DNA from: Reticulitermes lucifugus
Lineage: Eukaryota; Arthropoda; Insecta; Blattodea; Rhinotermitidae
DNA: 29,815 bases
Reading direction: 5' to 3'
NCBI GenBank assembly: GCA_026260175.1
Contig: JAKCWW010006639.1
Coordinates: forward strand, 1 to 29,815
In this document: piece after piece, positions 1 to 9,742 of the stretch
Position numbering within the stretch: the stretch's first letter is position 1
Layout: every line of letters starts with the position of its first letter
Made by a program: the position numbers and the translations under genes
Notes under the pieces: generated by a model
What the model was told of the DNA's origin: nothing
Seen by the model: only the letters and a program-made list of their open reading frames with translations
The model's database searches: none

Positions 1-22
1 TGTGTGTGTGTGTGTGTGTGTG
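1..22. repeat. (TG)11 microsatellite
   Basis: The window opens with an uninterrupted TG dinucleotide run; its true left end is outside the window. Confidence 0.95.
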
Positions 23-1424
23 ATGAACGAGTCTTCAGAGTAACTCGGAAGTCGCTAGATGCTGCCTTGTTCAGGCGCTGATTACAGACCGGCCCAATTA
101 CTCCGCGGCTTGATGCTGAATGGAGTCACGGCCCAGGTCGGTCATTGCCTGAAATGGTGAATTTGTGGCATGTAGATAGCGGCTAAATGCACCTCAGATG
201 TTGGGGCCTACCTCCCTACACACCAGAGCCTCCCATTTCTGCAACGCGAAAATGTATGAGTGCTAGGGTCAAAGGAAGAAACTTGAAAGACTGAATAACA
301 AATTAGATGACTGTGTCTCTACAAAGCATATCAACAAATTGACGAAACGCGATTAATTTGTCTGTTCTTTGGCACTTGTTTTAGGCATACATTTGAATAC
401 CGACAGTTATGGGAATCTCGTAATTATATGACCAATAGACACTGTGCTCTATCTGAGGTCAGAACTGAAGTTTCATATGAGTATATAATTTATATGAACG
501 CCAATCCTTAAAGGGATAACTTTTTACTTGAAAAACGCTTGACCTGTAAAATGTCAGACATTGTAAAACATCTGTGATGAAATTATATATAATTCTGCGT
601 GTGATTACAATTTCTTATTATATTTTATTCTAGTTAAATTTTGTTGTAAACTGTAGGATCCTTAAAGTCTCTATTTTCTACAGTGGAAATCTTCGATTAT
701 ATTTTCAGTTCGAACGGAATTATTGCTGTGCTTTCAGTAGTGCATTATATTACCCATTCATCTCATCAACGAACTTGTATTTTGAATTTCATTTTATCTT
801 CAGCATCAAATTTGCGTTAAAATACAGGACATTATTTATTTGTCTTATAGGTAATAGTTATTACCATATTGTTTGCATACGTATAGGCCTACCTATATCT
901 TTCACATCGCTACTGAAATCTATCGAATATTGATGCTTAAGAAAATGAATTCGCCTTTTAACCTACGACTCGTAGACAAAAATGGTTACAAATCCCAAAA
1001 TATTCAAGTGATATCGATACCTTATGTTTTCAAACTTCCACGGCAATGAAATTCAATAAAATCTTCTCGGTCTGACAGCCGCGCCTCAAGAGACTGGCTA
1101 CGTCTCCATCATCAGAGTTCATCAGAGAGCTTACTGTATATCGATGCCAGTATCTGCACAGCTCCGTCACTGGGAGCCATGCGAATGCCCCCCAGTGACT
1201 ACCTGTTTTCTGATGCTAACCTTGCGCTCTCTCACAGACCCTGTTGCCACATCCGTACTGCTACTGTACTTAACTTCGCAGCCGGCGACATTGATCAAAC
1301 ACTTGCACCAATGCCTCAGGGTCTCTCCATGACCTCTGGAGATGGTCGGCGCCGCTCGGATGGACCATCCCAAGTCTTTACGGTCAGCGACGAAGGACCC
1401 GCACCGATAGAGACATTTTGTCGT
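23..1424. other. AT-rich non-coding stretch, probably Fbxl7 intron
   Basis: No gene, tRNA-like head or clear repeat is recognised here. The only open frames are short, lie near 1150-1540 and overlap SINE-derived sequence. If Fbxl7 splices as expected, this is deep intron. Confidence 0.6.
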
Positions 1425-1615
1425 GTTCCTGGAAGTGGCAAGGGTTGTATTTATCGCTACAGCTTCCAGACCGGCTCTGGGGCCCATACTACCTCTTATG
1501 CAGTGGATACTGGATCACTTACCCGGAAGGTGAAGTGACGGGCAGTGAATGTGAGCATTAGCCTCCAATAAGTACTGGGGTTAGAATGCGGGGCGCTACA
1601 CCTCCATTCCCCCAT
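1425..1615 (+). repeat. tRNA-derived SINE (family 1), diverged and 5' truncated
   Basis: It shares with the other family-1 copies the block CCAGACCGGCTCTGGGGCCC (1467-1486), then the 'CCTC..ATGCAGTGG.TAC..G' and 'TTACCCGG..GGTGAAGTGACGGG' segments, and the tail 'TAAGTACTGGGGTTAGAATG'. The tRNA head is largely unrecognisable; a remnant of the box B side (TTCCTGGAAGTGGCAAG) resembles the copy at 5700. Confidence 0.6.
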
Positions 1616-1906
1616 AATATATTGTGATTTTTGAAGCAGCACATGGAGTAATTTACATGTATTTTACTTTACACTAAATTTGAGAAAACATAATTTTTGT
1701 TATGGATTACTTATAATTACGCACAGCCTTCTTTAATGCTCAAGAACCAGCATTTTGACGCAAGAGATATTGGTGGATTTCTTTTGTTTTTAGAACAAAC
1801 AGCGATTAATTTTAATTGATCCATAACTGTGCATGAAGCAATTAGATATTATAACAAAACCAACAAATGCACACAAGTGTATGAAAGTATATTATGCACA
1901 CTGTAT

Positions 1907-1952
1907 ACCTCCTACATGTTTCGGCCACTAATGTGGCCATCTTCAGGGAGGT
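1907..1952 (-). ncRNA. Type-I hammerhead ribozyme motif, core intact
   Basis: On the minus strand: stem I 5' arm ACCTCC (1952-1947), core CTGAAGA (1946-1940), one unpaired T, stem II GGCCAC/GTGGCC (1938-1933 and 1928-1923) with loop ATTA, core GAAA (1922-1919), short stem III C-AT-G, cleavage triplet GTA (1915-1913), and stem I 3' arm GGAGGT (1912-1907). All six stem I and six stem II pairs are Watson-Crick, and every core position fits CUGANGA...GAAA...NUH. The deviation is the single base between CUGAAGA and stem II, present in most copies here. Stem III has only two pairs, so activity would probably need dimer pairing through the palindrome ACATGT. Confidence 0.7.
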
Positions 1953-2039
1953 GCATTACTTTCATACACTTATGTGCATTGTTGGTTTTGTTATCATATC
2001 TAATTGCTTAATGCACGGTTATGGATCACAAGATAATGC

Positions 2040-2080
2040 ACCTCCATGAAGATGGCCACATGAGTGGCCAAAATATGTAG
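2040..2080 (+). ncRNA. Degenerate hammerhead copy, tandem partner
   Basis: It aligns with the 1907-1952 motif: ACCTCC, ATGAAGA (2046-2052), stem II GGCCAC/GTGGCC (2054-2059 and 2064-2069), AAAA in place of GAAA (2070-2073), then TATGTA. The first core C is changed to A and G12 to A, so catalysis is probably lost, although stem II is preserved. Confidence 0.55.
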
Positions 2081-2164
2081 GAAGTATACGGTGTGTGTAA
2101 CATACTTTCATACACTTATGCGCATCTGTTGGTTTTGTTGTAATATTAAACAGCGATTACTTTT

Positions 2165-2199
2165 CGAAAAAACATCAATACGCAATGAATAATATTAAG
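2165..2199 (+). repeat. Shared 3' terminal segment of the hammerhead elements
   Basis: AATGAATAATATTAAG at 2184-2199 is identical to 13213-13228, where it directly abuts a 14-bp target duplication. About 18 bases before it are also similar (GAAAA...TACG). This suggests a conserved 3' terminus of the family. Confidence 0.5.
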
Positions 2200-2346
2200 T
2201 TTATCAATCTAACAGTCTTGGTAATGAAGATGGCCTTTCATTTCTTCGAGGTAGGAGCCATTTTGGGCGCATTCTTAAAAGCAGTTAGGAAACTTAATTA
2301 ATTACTTTTGTCATGTCCTTCCACAATTAAGCTTCAAAACACGACC

Positions 2347-2435
2347 TCATAAAGGCATAAGGGGCATTCTTGATCTGGGTACTAGATGGAGATGAGTGGT
2401 CAACCACGGGCCCCAGGTAAAAAGCCTCCCCCCCA
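2347..2435 (-). repeat. tRNA-derived SINE (family 1) 3' fragment
   Basis: The plus strand shows the reverse of the family tail: CATAAAGGCATAAGG, GTACTAGATGGAGATGAGTGGTCA and CCCCAGGTAAAAAG, matching the better copies at 8275 and 13252. The tRNA head is missing. Confidence 0.55.
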
Positions 2436-4738
2436 CGATAGTCACTGAGTAATGAGTAGTCCGTAAATTGAACTCTTCACAAAATATCAGGATGCTTAAA
2501 TCACGAGCGGTGACACTGAAAGCACACACACTGCGTATGGTAGTAGAAAGATGCTTAACAGTTGGTAATCTCAAGAAAGGACACTTCGGTAGGTGCATAC
2601 GGGATTCTGCTTAAAAACGGAGAAATAAGGTGGGAAGCGAGTAGCCTGGATTGAAATCTCACACTATAAAATTTCCGGTTTTCATACATGGACGAATTGT
2701 TTAAACGTGAATATATTTACTTTTCAAAAAACCCTGTTCACCATGCAGTTACTTCTTCATTGTCTGTTGTTAAACTGACACAAAAGAATAATACTGTGCC
2801 TTCGTATTGTGTACATTTTGACAGTTCAGAATGTCTGTTAGCAAAGCAGAGTCAAACTCGGTCAGTAAACGCATAACGCGTATGTATGTGCATCATCGCT
2901 GTCGTACTGTGACGAGTGGACCGAAGGTTCAGTCAAGCAGTTTCGTCACTGTGCCCTCGGGCCGCCGTGCTAGTAGAGTTGACTGGGCCGAGCAAGTCGC
3001 AATAAGCCAGAAAGATGAAGCCTGTTCCTGCGTTGTCACATAACAGAACTTCGAATTAACATGCTACAATTACAGTCCAAAACTCTTGCTCTTATTACGA
3101 ACTGAAGGTATCAGGAATGCCTGTTCTTTCTAGCTTTATTCGTGTTATGTTATATGACATTGTGAAGACTGCCTGCAGACAGAGACGTACGAAATTGTAG
3201 AGGAGTAGGTGGGAAAATCATGAGAGAAGTAACAGACGCTTTTACTTTGTAATACTTTGACTTCACTCGCTCGACCTCCTGATAGCTGTGCAATGAAAGT
3301 GAAGACGTTACAATGGTTAGAAATAATAATGTTAAACAAGGGCAGAGATGAAATAAAGACTGTCTTGAATCAAAATGATATATCAAGATCTCGCTTCTAA
3401 CTCGCAGAGAACACAGTCCATGTCCATTAAAAAGACCCGTCGGTTAATGCTGTTTAGGGAAATAATCACCTTTTATTGCGAGAATCATACGCAAAAAATA
3501 CACTGTATGATAAAATTAGACTTTTATAATGGTACAGCAGCTGGTACATATATTTACCGCTGGACTTTAAATGGTTAGTGACGACGTTTCAGCTAGCACA
3601 GAAGGGGATGGTAAGCTTATTGTAAATTATGTGTGTACAAGGATTTGAAAGGAGGCTTCAGTGATTCTTTCAAGGTACTATATTTGTATGCGACTGGTGA
3701 CTCGGAAACACCATGAAGTACAGTCAGGCTAGCGAATAACTGCTCAATCTGCAGACCAGTCCCGTCAAATTTAGTTAAAAACCAAGTTACCGATATCTGC
3801 CGAATCTGCAGCAGCATTGTGGGCGCAGAGAATGGGCCAAAGTCACTTAGGGTGACAATGGAAATATTAAGACCCACGCAAAAGAAATTATAACTTAATG
3901 GAAACACAGAAGGAGATATTACGTATTGTGTATAATTACAGTAAAAAGGGTAGTAATTAAGAAGAATATATGAAAACTGTATACGCTATTCGCACTGATT
4001 GCGGATAATTATGATTTACTAAAATTTGACTGTCGTGAGGTTTAACATATTCCAGGTCATGAAACTACACATCAGCTGTAGTGAGCCTCAACGGCAGGGA
4101 ACAAGATGCAGGCAGCGCAATGAAATGCGGCGTTAAAGTAAAAGGAACAAGTTAGTTGTCAATATAAACAAAATAAATGAGAATGAAAACGACAGATGGG
4201 AAAGAAAGTTAAATCGCAGGCAACATATACTGTAAGTGTATATGGCAGTGGTGCGTTATTTGGGACATTTTGCAAGTTCTTGGGTTTATTCGAACACAAG
4301 ATTTTGGAAACCGTATCTGTTTCCGTCGTCAGACGTAAAGGGAAGAGACGTTCGTATTTAGTTGACCCCGTTAGAAAGAGCCAGTTGTGCTTGAAGAAAC
4401 TGAAAGAAGATGGGCAATATAAAAATAAAGCTTACTGGCATAAATAAATTTCTCTCTGTACTTTCCATATTTATTGTCCGATTTCGGTGATATTAAGTAG
4501 AAGAGGTCTGCACGTAATATTAAGCATTTTTAAGTTTCTCGATAAGCGACGGAGAGAATACCGTATTATTGCGTAAACGAAATTCCGTTTAGGTGTGTAG
4601 CGTGAGACATTAGAAAACTGTGGAAACAAAGAACGCCTTGGCAAACACTGTACTACGTCGCGGAGTATAAAGTTTGCACTCTTGTATTGCCTGTTGTGAC
4701 CAAAATGTGAAAGGTTCGACACTGTTTCTTAAAATTCC
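2436..4738. other. Non-coding stretch without recognised features
   Basis: There are several open frames of 60-96 codons, such as 4196-4447 plus (83 codons, Lys-rich C-terminus) and 3907-3617 minus. None shows a family motif, splice-bounded conservation or a base composition unlike the surroundings. Probably intron of Fbxl7. Confidence 0.5.
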
Positions 4739-4747
4739 TCATTACTA

Positions 4748-5010
4748 TTTTTTCCCCATGGCGCAACAGCCCCTAGTGGGCCATGGCCTCCTCATTATTG
4801 AGGCTTCACGATCACACTTTTAGACACACCACACTCAGTAGGGCTCCTCTGGACGAGTGATCAGCCCGACGCAAAGACTTCTACCTGACAACACACAACA
4901 CTCACAAGAGACAGACATCCATGCTCCCGGCGGGATTCGAACCCGCAATCCCAGCAAGCGAGCAGACGCAGACCCACACCATAGACCGCGCTGCCTCTGG
5001 AATTGGCTCT
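4748..5010 (-). mobile_element. SINE family 2 (class-II tRNA, Leu-like head) with 9-bp target duplication
   Basis: Read on the minus strand it begins with a tRNA-like head near 5000. Its box B is intact (GGGTTCGAATCCC, minus of 4933-4945), and the body runs GGAGCATGGATGTCTGTCTC, then 'CAGAGGAGCCCTACTGAGTG', ending in GTGGGCC..TTGCGCCATGGGG. The same body is present at 16303-16620 and its tail at 24004-24080. TCATTACTA occurs at 4739-4747 and 5011-5019, which defines the edges as a target-site duplication and shows a complete insertion. The element lies in the presumed Fbxl7 intron. Confidence 0.8.
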
Positions 5011-5019
5011 TCATTACTA

Positions 5020-5698
5020 CATTTAATGAAAATTTGTTGAGCCGTTCTTGCATGTGTGCAGCCTGGAGTAAGAAACGATGTTAATAGGCCCTCGGCAGGG
5101 AAATGAACGCGCCTAGGAATTATGAATCTTGAGGGTTGTCAACACAACACTTCTGTCTGCTTTAAATTACACTGAAATGTACAGCAGACCCGAGGTGCGC
5201 CTGCTTTATTGTCATAATTATATTTGAATAAAGTGATAATGGAACTAACTGCAGTATTGTATATATTTCCCAGAGTTTGTTATGTTGCTAACAGGGTGCG
5301 TCTTCAGATGGAGAGGGAATAGTGTATTCAATGGTCTCATCTTTTGTGACAAGTGCCATGCAAAAGATAGAGGCAAGCCATAATTAATTCGTGGAAAGTA
5401 TATCCCGACCAAGGCCAGTGGTTGTCTAGCCAGTGAGAGCGCTGCAGTCTATGTATAATAAACAGAAAGGTGAGTTTGCATAGCTACATGTTCTGTCGAA
5501 TGAATGAATGCGTTTCTCGCCACGTAACCATTTCCGGCGGTCGGAATATAACCTGAATGAAACAAACTAAACCATGACATTTGTGGTTTTAGCTCCTGAC
5601 AGTGGACTCCGGCTACATGAGCTGCAGAATGTCTACAGTTCATTGTGATTAGGTTTTCCAAAAATAAATTTTGTCTGCAAGAGATAAAAATCAGGAGC
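5020..5698. other. Non-coding stretch
   Basis: No gene, tRNA-like sequence or repeat is recognised between the two SINEs. An open frame on the minus strand (5802-5449) runs into the SINE and has no family signature. Confidence 0.5.
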
Positions 5699-5975
5699 CG
5701 GAATAACATAGTCGGTGTAGTGTTTAGGCTGCGAGGTGGACAAACGAGGATTCGAGGTTCGATTCCTGGAAGAGGCAAAACATTTGTTCTTCTCCAAAGC
5801 ATCCAGATCGACCCTGGGGCCCACCCAACCTCCTATTCAATGGGTATTGGTTCTGGAGAAAAGCGGGCGGGGCGTGAAGCTGACATCTTTATCTGTGGAT
5901 GATATTAAGAATGAGTTGTACCTATTCTCGCCATCATACGCCTTTATGGCATACACAGGGACAAATTTACCTTTT
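5699..5975 (+). mobile_element. tRNA-derived SINE (family 1), near full length, diverged
   Basis: Box A-like ATAACATAGTCGGTGTAGTG (5703-5722) is followed by box B GAGGTTCGATTCC (5753-5765), then the family body: TTCTCC..AGCATCCAGATCG, CTGGGGCCCACCCAACCTCC, CAATGGGTATTGG, GGGCGGGGCGTGAAGCTGAC, and the tail CCTTTATGGCATACACAGGG with AATTTACC. The order matches the copy split by the gap at 12062. Drift suggests an old copy. Confidence 0.8.
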
Positions 5976-6133
5976 CACTTTATAGATAAAAGTCAGGACC
6001 TGTGATGGCTTTTGTGATTATGGCAATGAAACATCAGACTCGTAACAATAAATTTATTAATTGCTGTTTGAATCGTAGAAATAATCTACAATGTTATACC
6101 GTAAAAATATTCGTAGGGACTTCGTTACAATGG

Positions 6134-6425
6134 GGACCAGGATAGCGTAGTCGGTATAGCTACTCGGAGGGCTGGACGGTTCGGGGTTCCAACTCCGATA
6201 AGGACAAGAAATTTTTTATTCTCCATACCCGTCCAGGCGGGCCTTGGGGCCCACACTGTATCCTTACAATGGGTAGCAGGCTGTCTGCAGGAGGTAAATG
6301 GGCCGGGGCGTGGCGTTGTCCACCCACAACGCTCTAGCGCCGAACTTAAGCATAGGTAAAGCTATACCGCTACTCTCTCTCTCTCTCTCTGTCATCTCTC
6401 TCTGCCTCCAGTGGCACTTTTCGGG
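6134..6425 (+). mobile_element. tRNA-derived SINE (family 1) with an expanded CT tract
   Basis: Head GGATAGCGTAGTCGGTATAG with box B-like GGGGTTCCAACTCC, then CCCGTCCAGGCGGGCCTTGG, GGCCGGGGCGTGGCG and CTCTAGCGCCGAACTTAAG. In the 3' part, where other copies read CTCTACTCCCCCTCTGGGCC, this copy has (CT)n at 6373-6390 plus a second short CT run. Confidence 0.82.
6373..6390. repeat. (CT)9 microsatellite inside the SINE
   Basis: A CT dinucleotide run has grown from the pyrimidine-rich 3' segment of the SINE; a further TCTCTCTC run follows at 6395-6402. Confidence 0.9.
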
Positions 6426-7394
6426 GCATCCTTACTACATTACAATAATAGTCTCTAATAGGCATCTATTTTGCTGGCCGTCCATTCCCCGATTGTTTAT
6501 TGGTTCATTTTAAGTGCCCACTTTACCCGCATTTCTTATAAGCTGAAGAACAGCGCACCTAGCAATTGTTTGGTAACGACAGCATAATCAATGTGGTCGC
6601 AGCAGAAGTGCAATACAACTCATCAACAGATCATCGTTGTTACTTGAATAAGGTGCACTAACCATTAACCTCATAATCTGACTAAGCGTAAGGTGACCAG
6701 CAGTAGGTGCCTACCTGAAACTTTGTTTTAGTTCAGATTTTTATGCATTTGCTTGTATTTGTATGTAGTGATAATGTACTAGGGCTGAAAAAATTAGAAA
6801 TTTATTAGTAAACTTATTTTAAACAAATTTATTGGCGTTTGTCGTTACGCTTTAGTACGTCAGTTTTACGAAATGCATAAATATGGCATTCGAAGATTTT
6901 GTGTGTGTCCGTATGTATCAAAAATTACTTGTACTTACCTAATTCGGTAAAATGTTGTCTCATTTTTCAAACTGAAAATTATTATTTGTCCTTAGGTTTA
7001 TTTATTAACGCTTTGTCAATCATTAAAATCATTTAGTTCCGAATGAGGCGAAATGAAATGTATGAGACCAGGTTGGTGGCCTATTTTAGGTACTATCTCA
7101 GCGTTCTTCTCAAGAACTCAGAAAAAGTTATGAATAACTTCGGTTAGGATGGCCACGACCTGACCGGAATTTGACCGAGGTACTTCCTGAATAGAGGTCA
7201 ATGCGTTTTCGCTTGAGGTCAAGTTGCAATGAAGTGTTATGTGGTATAATAAGGTAGCACGTACATTATCTTGATACAGTGTATCACCTTTGTGCTGTAG
7301 GAATAATCATTAGACATACTTGTGTTCATAAATAAGTAACACTATTTGACACAGTTGTGTACTAACGCTGTATATGTCTTTTAGTACATATTGG
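6426..7394. other. AT-rich non-coding stretch
   Basis: No coding or RNA feature is recognised. Probably intron, with possible old repeat remnants that I cannot name. Confidence 0.5.
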
Positions 7395-7440
7395 TGCTCC
7401 CTGAAGATGGCTATAAATAATAGCTGAATCATGTAGAAGT
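7395..7440 (+). ncRNA. Degenerate hammerhead motif
   Basis: CTGAAGA (7401-7407), an unpaired T, stem II GGCTAT/ATAGCT (7409-7414 and 7420-7425), then GAAT in place of GAAA (7426-7429), C, ATGTA (7431-7435). This is the same architecture as the 1907 copy, with the A15.1 position changed to T, so probably inactive. Stem I is weak. Confidence 0.45.
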
Positions 7441-8274
7441 GGTTCTCTGTTCATGGACATGTGCCGTTTTTTGGTAATAAACTTATTTATGTACATCACT
7501 TGCATGGAAGATGTACAATATTAAATACCTGTATTCATTTATATTAGATTTGGTTAATAATTAGACACATTGACTTGATTTTATTATCCGTATCACAAAC
7601 AAAGTTCGGACCTAATAACAATTTATCCGAAGAGTTTATTAGTCTTGTAATTAACATTTAAGAGACACTGTATTTATTTATTTCTATTTATTTTGGCTAT
7701 CATGATAAACAGAGCTTACCTCCTTAAACGGCATTAACCGGTTTGTCTTTAACTGTGACTGTTTGCTGTGAGGTAGGAACCGATATTTTCATATATTATT
7801 TAGGTTTATTTCAGGTCTCAAAGTGCTAATTGAATTCTGTAGATACGGCAGCGCGTAAACATAGAGTTTACACGTACGGGCAGTGAATGAGTAACTCATT
7901 CAAACATAAGGATAATTGTTATATTACGTACATTGACATATCAGAGGCACCGAAATCTTTATGACTTCTCGCCTCTTACGTCACTGTTTACGAAACGCTG
8001 CCCTATGCGTTAGTGGTCGTTAGCGTTCATTCGTGTTCTGTATTAGTGACTTCAGTGTTTGGGAAAAGCACGGGAGAATTCACAGAAAACCGTAGACTAT
8101 ATATATATGCATGCAAACGACAGCAGACTCTATGGAGCTTGTCCTGGACCGCCCTATTTACATTACTAAATTAAATTACTTCGCGCTCTTTTTCTCAGGG
8201 CCAAATGGCGGACTCTTGTGTCATCTTCCAATAAATAGCCTTCCTTTTTAAAAATAAGTATGTTTGTATGTTCC
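7441..8274. other. Non-coding stretch
   Basis: Tail sequence of the hammerhead element may continue to about 7500 (TAATAAACTTATTTATG). Beyond that nothing is recognised apart from a short TA run near 8098-8108. Confidence 0.45.
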
Positions 8275-8490
8275 CATGCTATGAAGGCATCAAGGGGAGT
8301 GGAGGTACAGCTTCTTAGTACTTAACCTCGGCACTAGATGGAGGTGATTGGCCAGCTTCACGCTTCGGCCGTTTTACTCCTCGGGAAAGAGCAGCTGGTA
8401 TCCATTGACTAGGATACTAGATGGGTCCCACAGCCGATCTGGAAGCTTTGGAGAGGACAGAGATCTCTTGCTTATGCTGGGAACTTTTTA
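8275..8490 (-). mobile_element. tRNA-derived SINE (family 1), 5' truncated
   Basis: The plus strand carries the reversed family body: CTATGAAGGCATCAAGGGGA, CCTCGGCACTAGATGGAGGT, GGCCAGCTTCACGCTTCGGC, GGTATCCATTGACTAGGATA and GGTCCCACAGCCGATCTGGA. The tRNA promoter part is not recognisable beyond 8490. Confidence 0.75.
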
Positions 8491-9736
8491 TTATGTGTTT
8501 AGGAATATCGATAACCCTATGCTAAAAAGAGGGGGGCCTTCCGTCGGCCTTATATGAGCTGGTCTTCTTTTCAGTAGCAGTGCATTCCTGAAAGGAACGG
8601 CGAGACATTCAGTTTTTTTTATACAGGTTCACTTGGAATTTAGTCTCAATTCGATATAACATCCAAGATGCAAATGATAGCAAGGTCGGTTCAAACCATG
8701 TTGGAGCATACGGATAAATCTTCGCATATTTTCACAGCTTTGCACGTGTGTCGAGGTCATCACACCATGTAATTAGGCACATTTGCTGCGCGCAAATTCG
8801 TACCACAGTTGTATGTTCGGCTGCTATATAATGCAACAGTTTTTCTAGGTCATGTTTCGATTCACGTTTATTACAGTAACACAGTTCCAGAAGGCTACAT
8901 GGGTTATGAAGTTTAAATGATAGGTTATCCAAGAACTTGGAGGATGCACGGATTTGTTAGAAGGTACCTCGATCTGGCAACATGTAACTGAAGATGCTGC
9001 TGAAAGGTGCATAGGGTCATCATACTCGCCTTGCCTGCTCGTCTCCGCCTGCTGGAAAATAAGCGAATCACAACTCTGCTTCAGATGACCAGCTGTTGGC
9101 ACTGAACTGCACAATGCATCTTCTCTGACAGCACACGTAATAAAAATTTAATCTTGGAACAACATACTAAGTTTCGGAGTACAGACGCTCTACGAGAACC
9201 AAAAGTGTGAATGCTATTAGTCTCAAGTTCGTTCACAATAAAATCATTTCGTGTAGATAACATACTTTATGGAATCATCTCTTTTGGATCTACATCCGAC
9301 TCACGTACTTTCATTTTAATCTGGATGCATTCTACAAAGTGCCATGTCGTGAGGTTTATGGAGACGGCGATCCGTGATAATAGTTGTAAGTGTTACGTGG
9401 GATTGGAGCATCATTTTTGAAATGCCAAATATCTTTACTGCTTTCAGGTGTGATTAGTTATGGTGTTTTTATGAACGTAATGACTGAGAATTTCCTTCTG
9501 TTGACCTTAGTTTATATGTTGTCGGGGAACTCATTTAATTTCCAAAACTTTTCACTCCTTCTAGGTTAAAAGGTTACACAGTGGCGCAAACGTCACCTGA
9601 CACTCGATGTTTAACTTGTTGCCTCCAGTGTCAAGTAACTTTTTGCGCTATCCTGTGTACAACGGTTCCATAGAGGCTGGTTCCGCTGTGGTCAGACAAG
9701 TATTAACACCCCTGCCTAAAGGAAATATTAAACATC
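8491..9736. other. Proximal intron 1 of Fbxl7
   Basis: This is directly downstream of the donor on the minus strand. There is no LRR-encoding sequence on the minus strand and no repeat I can name. Confidence 0.55.
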
Positions 9737-9742
9737 ACTTAC
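9737..9742 (-). promoter_or_regulatory. Splice donor of the Fbxl7 exon
   Basis: The minus strand reads CAG|GTAAGT, a consensus U2-type donor with the cut between 9743 and 9742. Reading through it gives only Lys and then a TGA, while the protein family continues for several more LRRs, so splicing here is required. The phase-1 split of the terminal Gly codon fits the conserved Gly-Cys at this point of the LRR. Confidence 0.9.

Larger units (their letters stand above)
1797..2159. mobile_element. Hammerhead-bearing small retroelement, inverted plus tandem units, with 12-bp direct repeats
   Basis: The 12-mer AAACAGCGATTA occurs at 1797-1808 and 2148-2159, bracketing a 339-bp body like a target-site duplication. 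Inside, 1822-1888 is the inverted repeat of 1958-2023. A third copy of the same tail follows a second ribozyme motif at 2035-2130. The layout is minus unit (ribozyme then tail reading left), a plus tail fragment, then a plus unit (ribozyme then tail). The plus half is thus a head-to-tail partial dimer. Such 5'-inverted, partly tandem insertions with ribozymes are typical of Penelope-like elements and retrozymes. One complication is that sequence at 2165-2199 resembles the 3' end of the element at 12827-13228, so the true right edge could be 2199. Confidence 0.6.

Noticed and set aside
4196..4447. 83-codon Lys-rich open frame
   Set aside because: No domain, no splice context, and composition like its surroundings.
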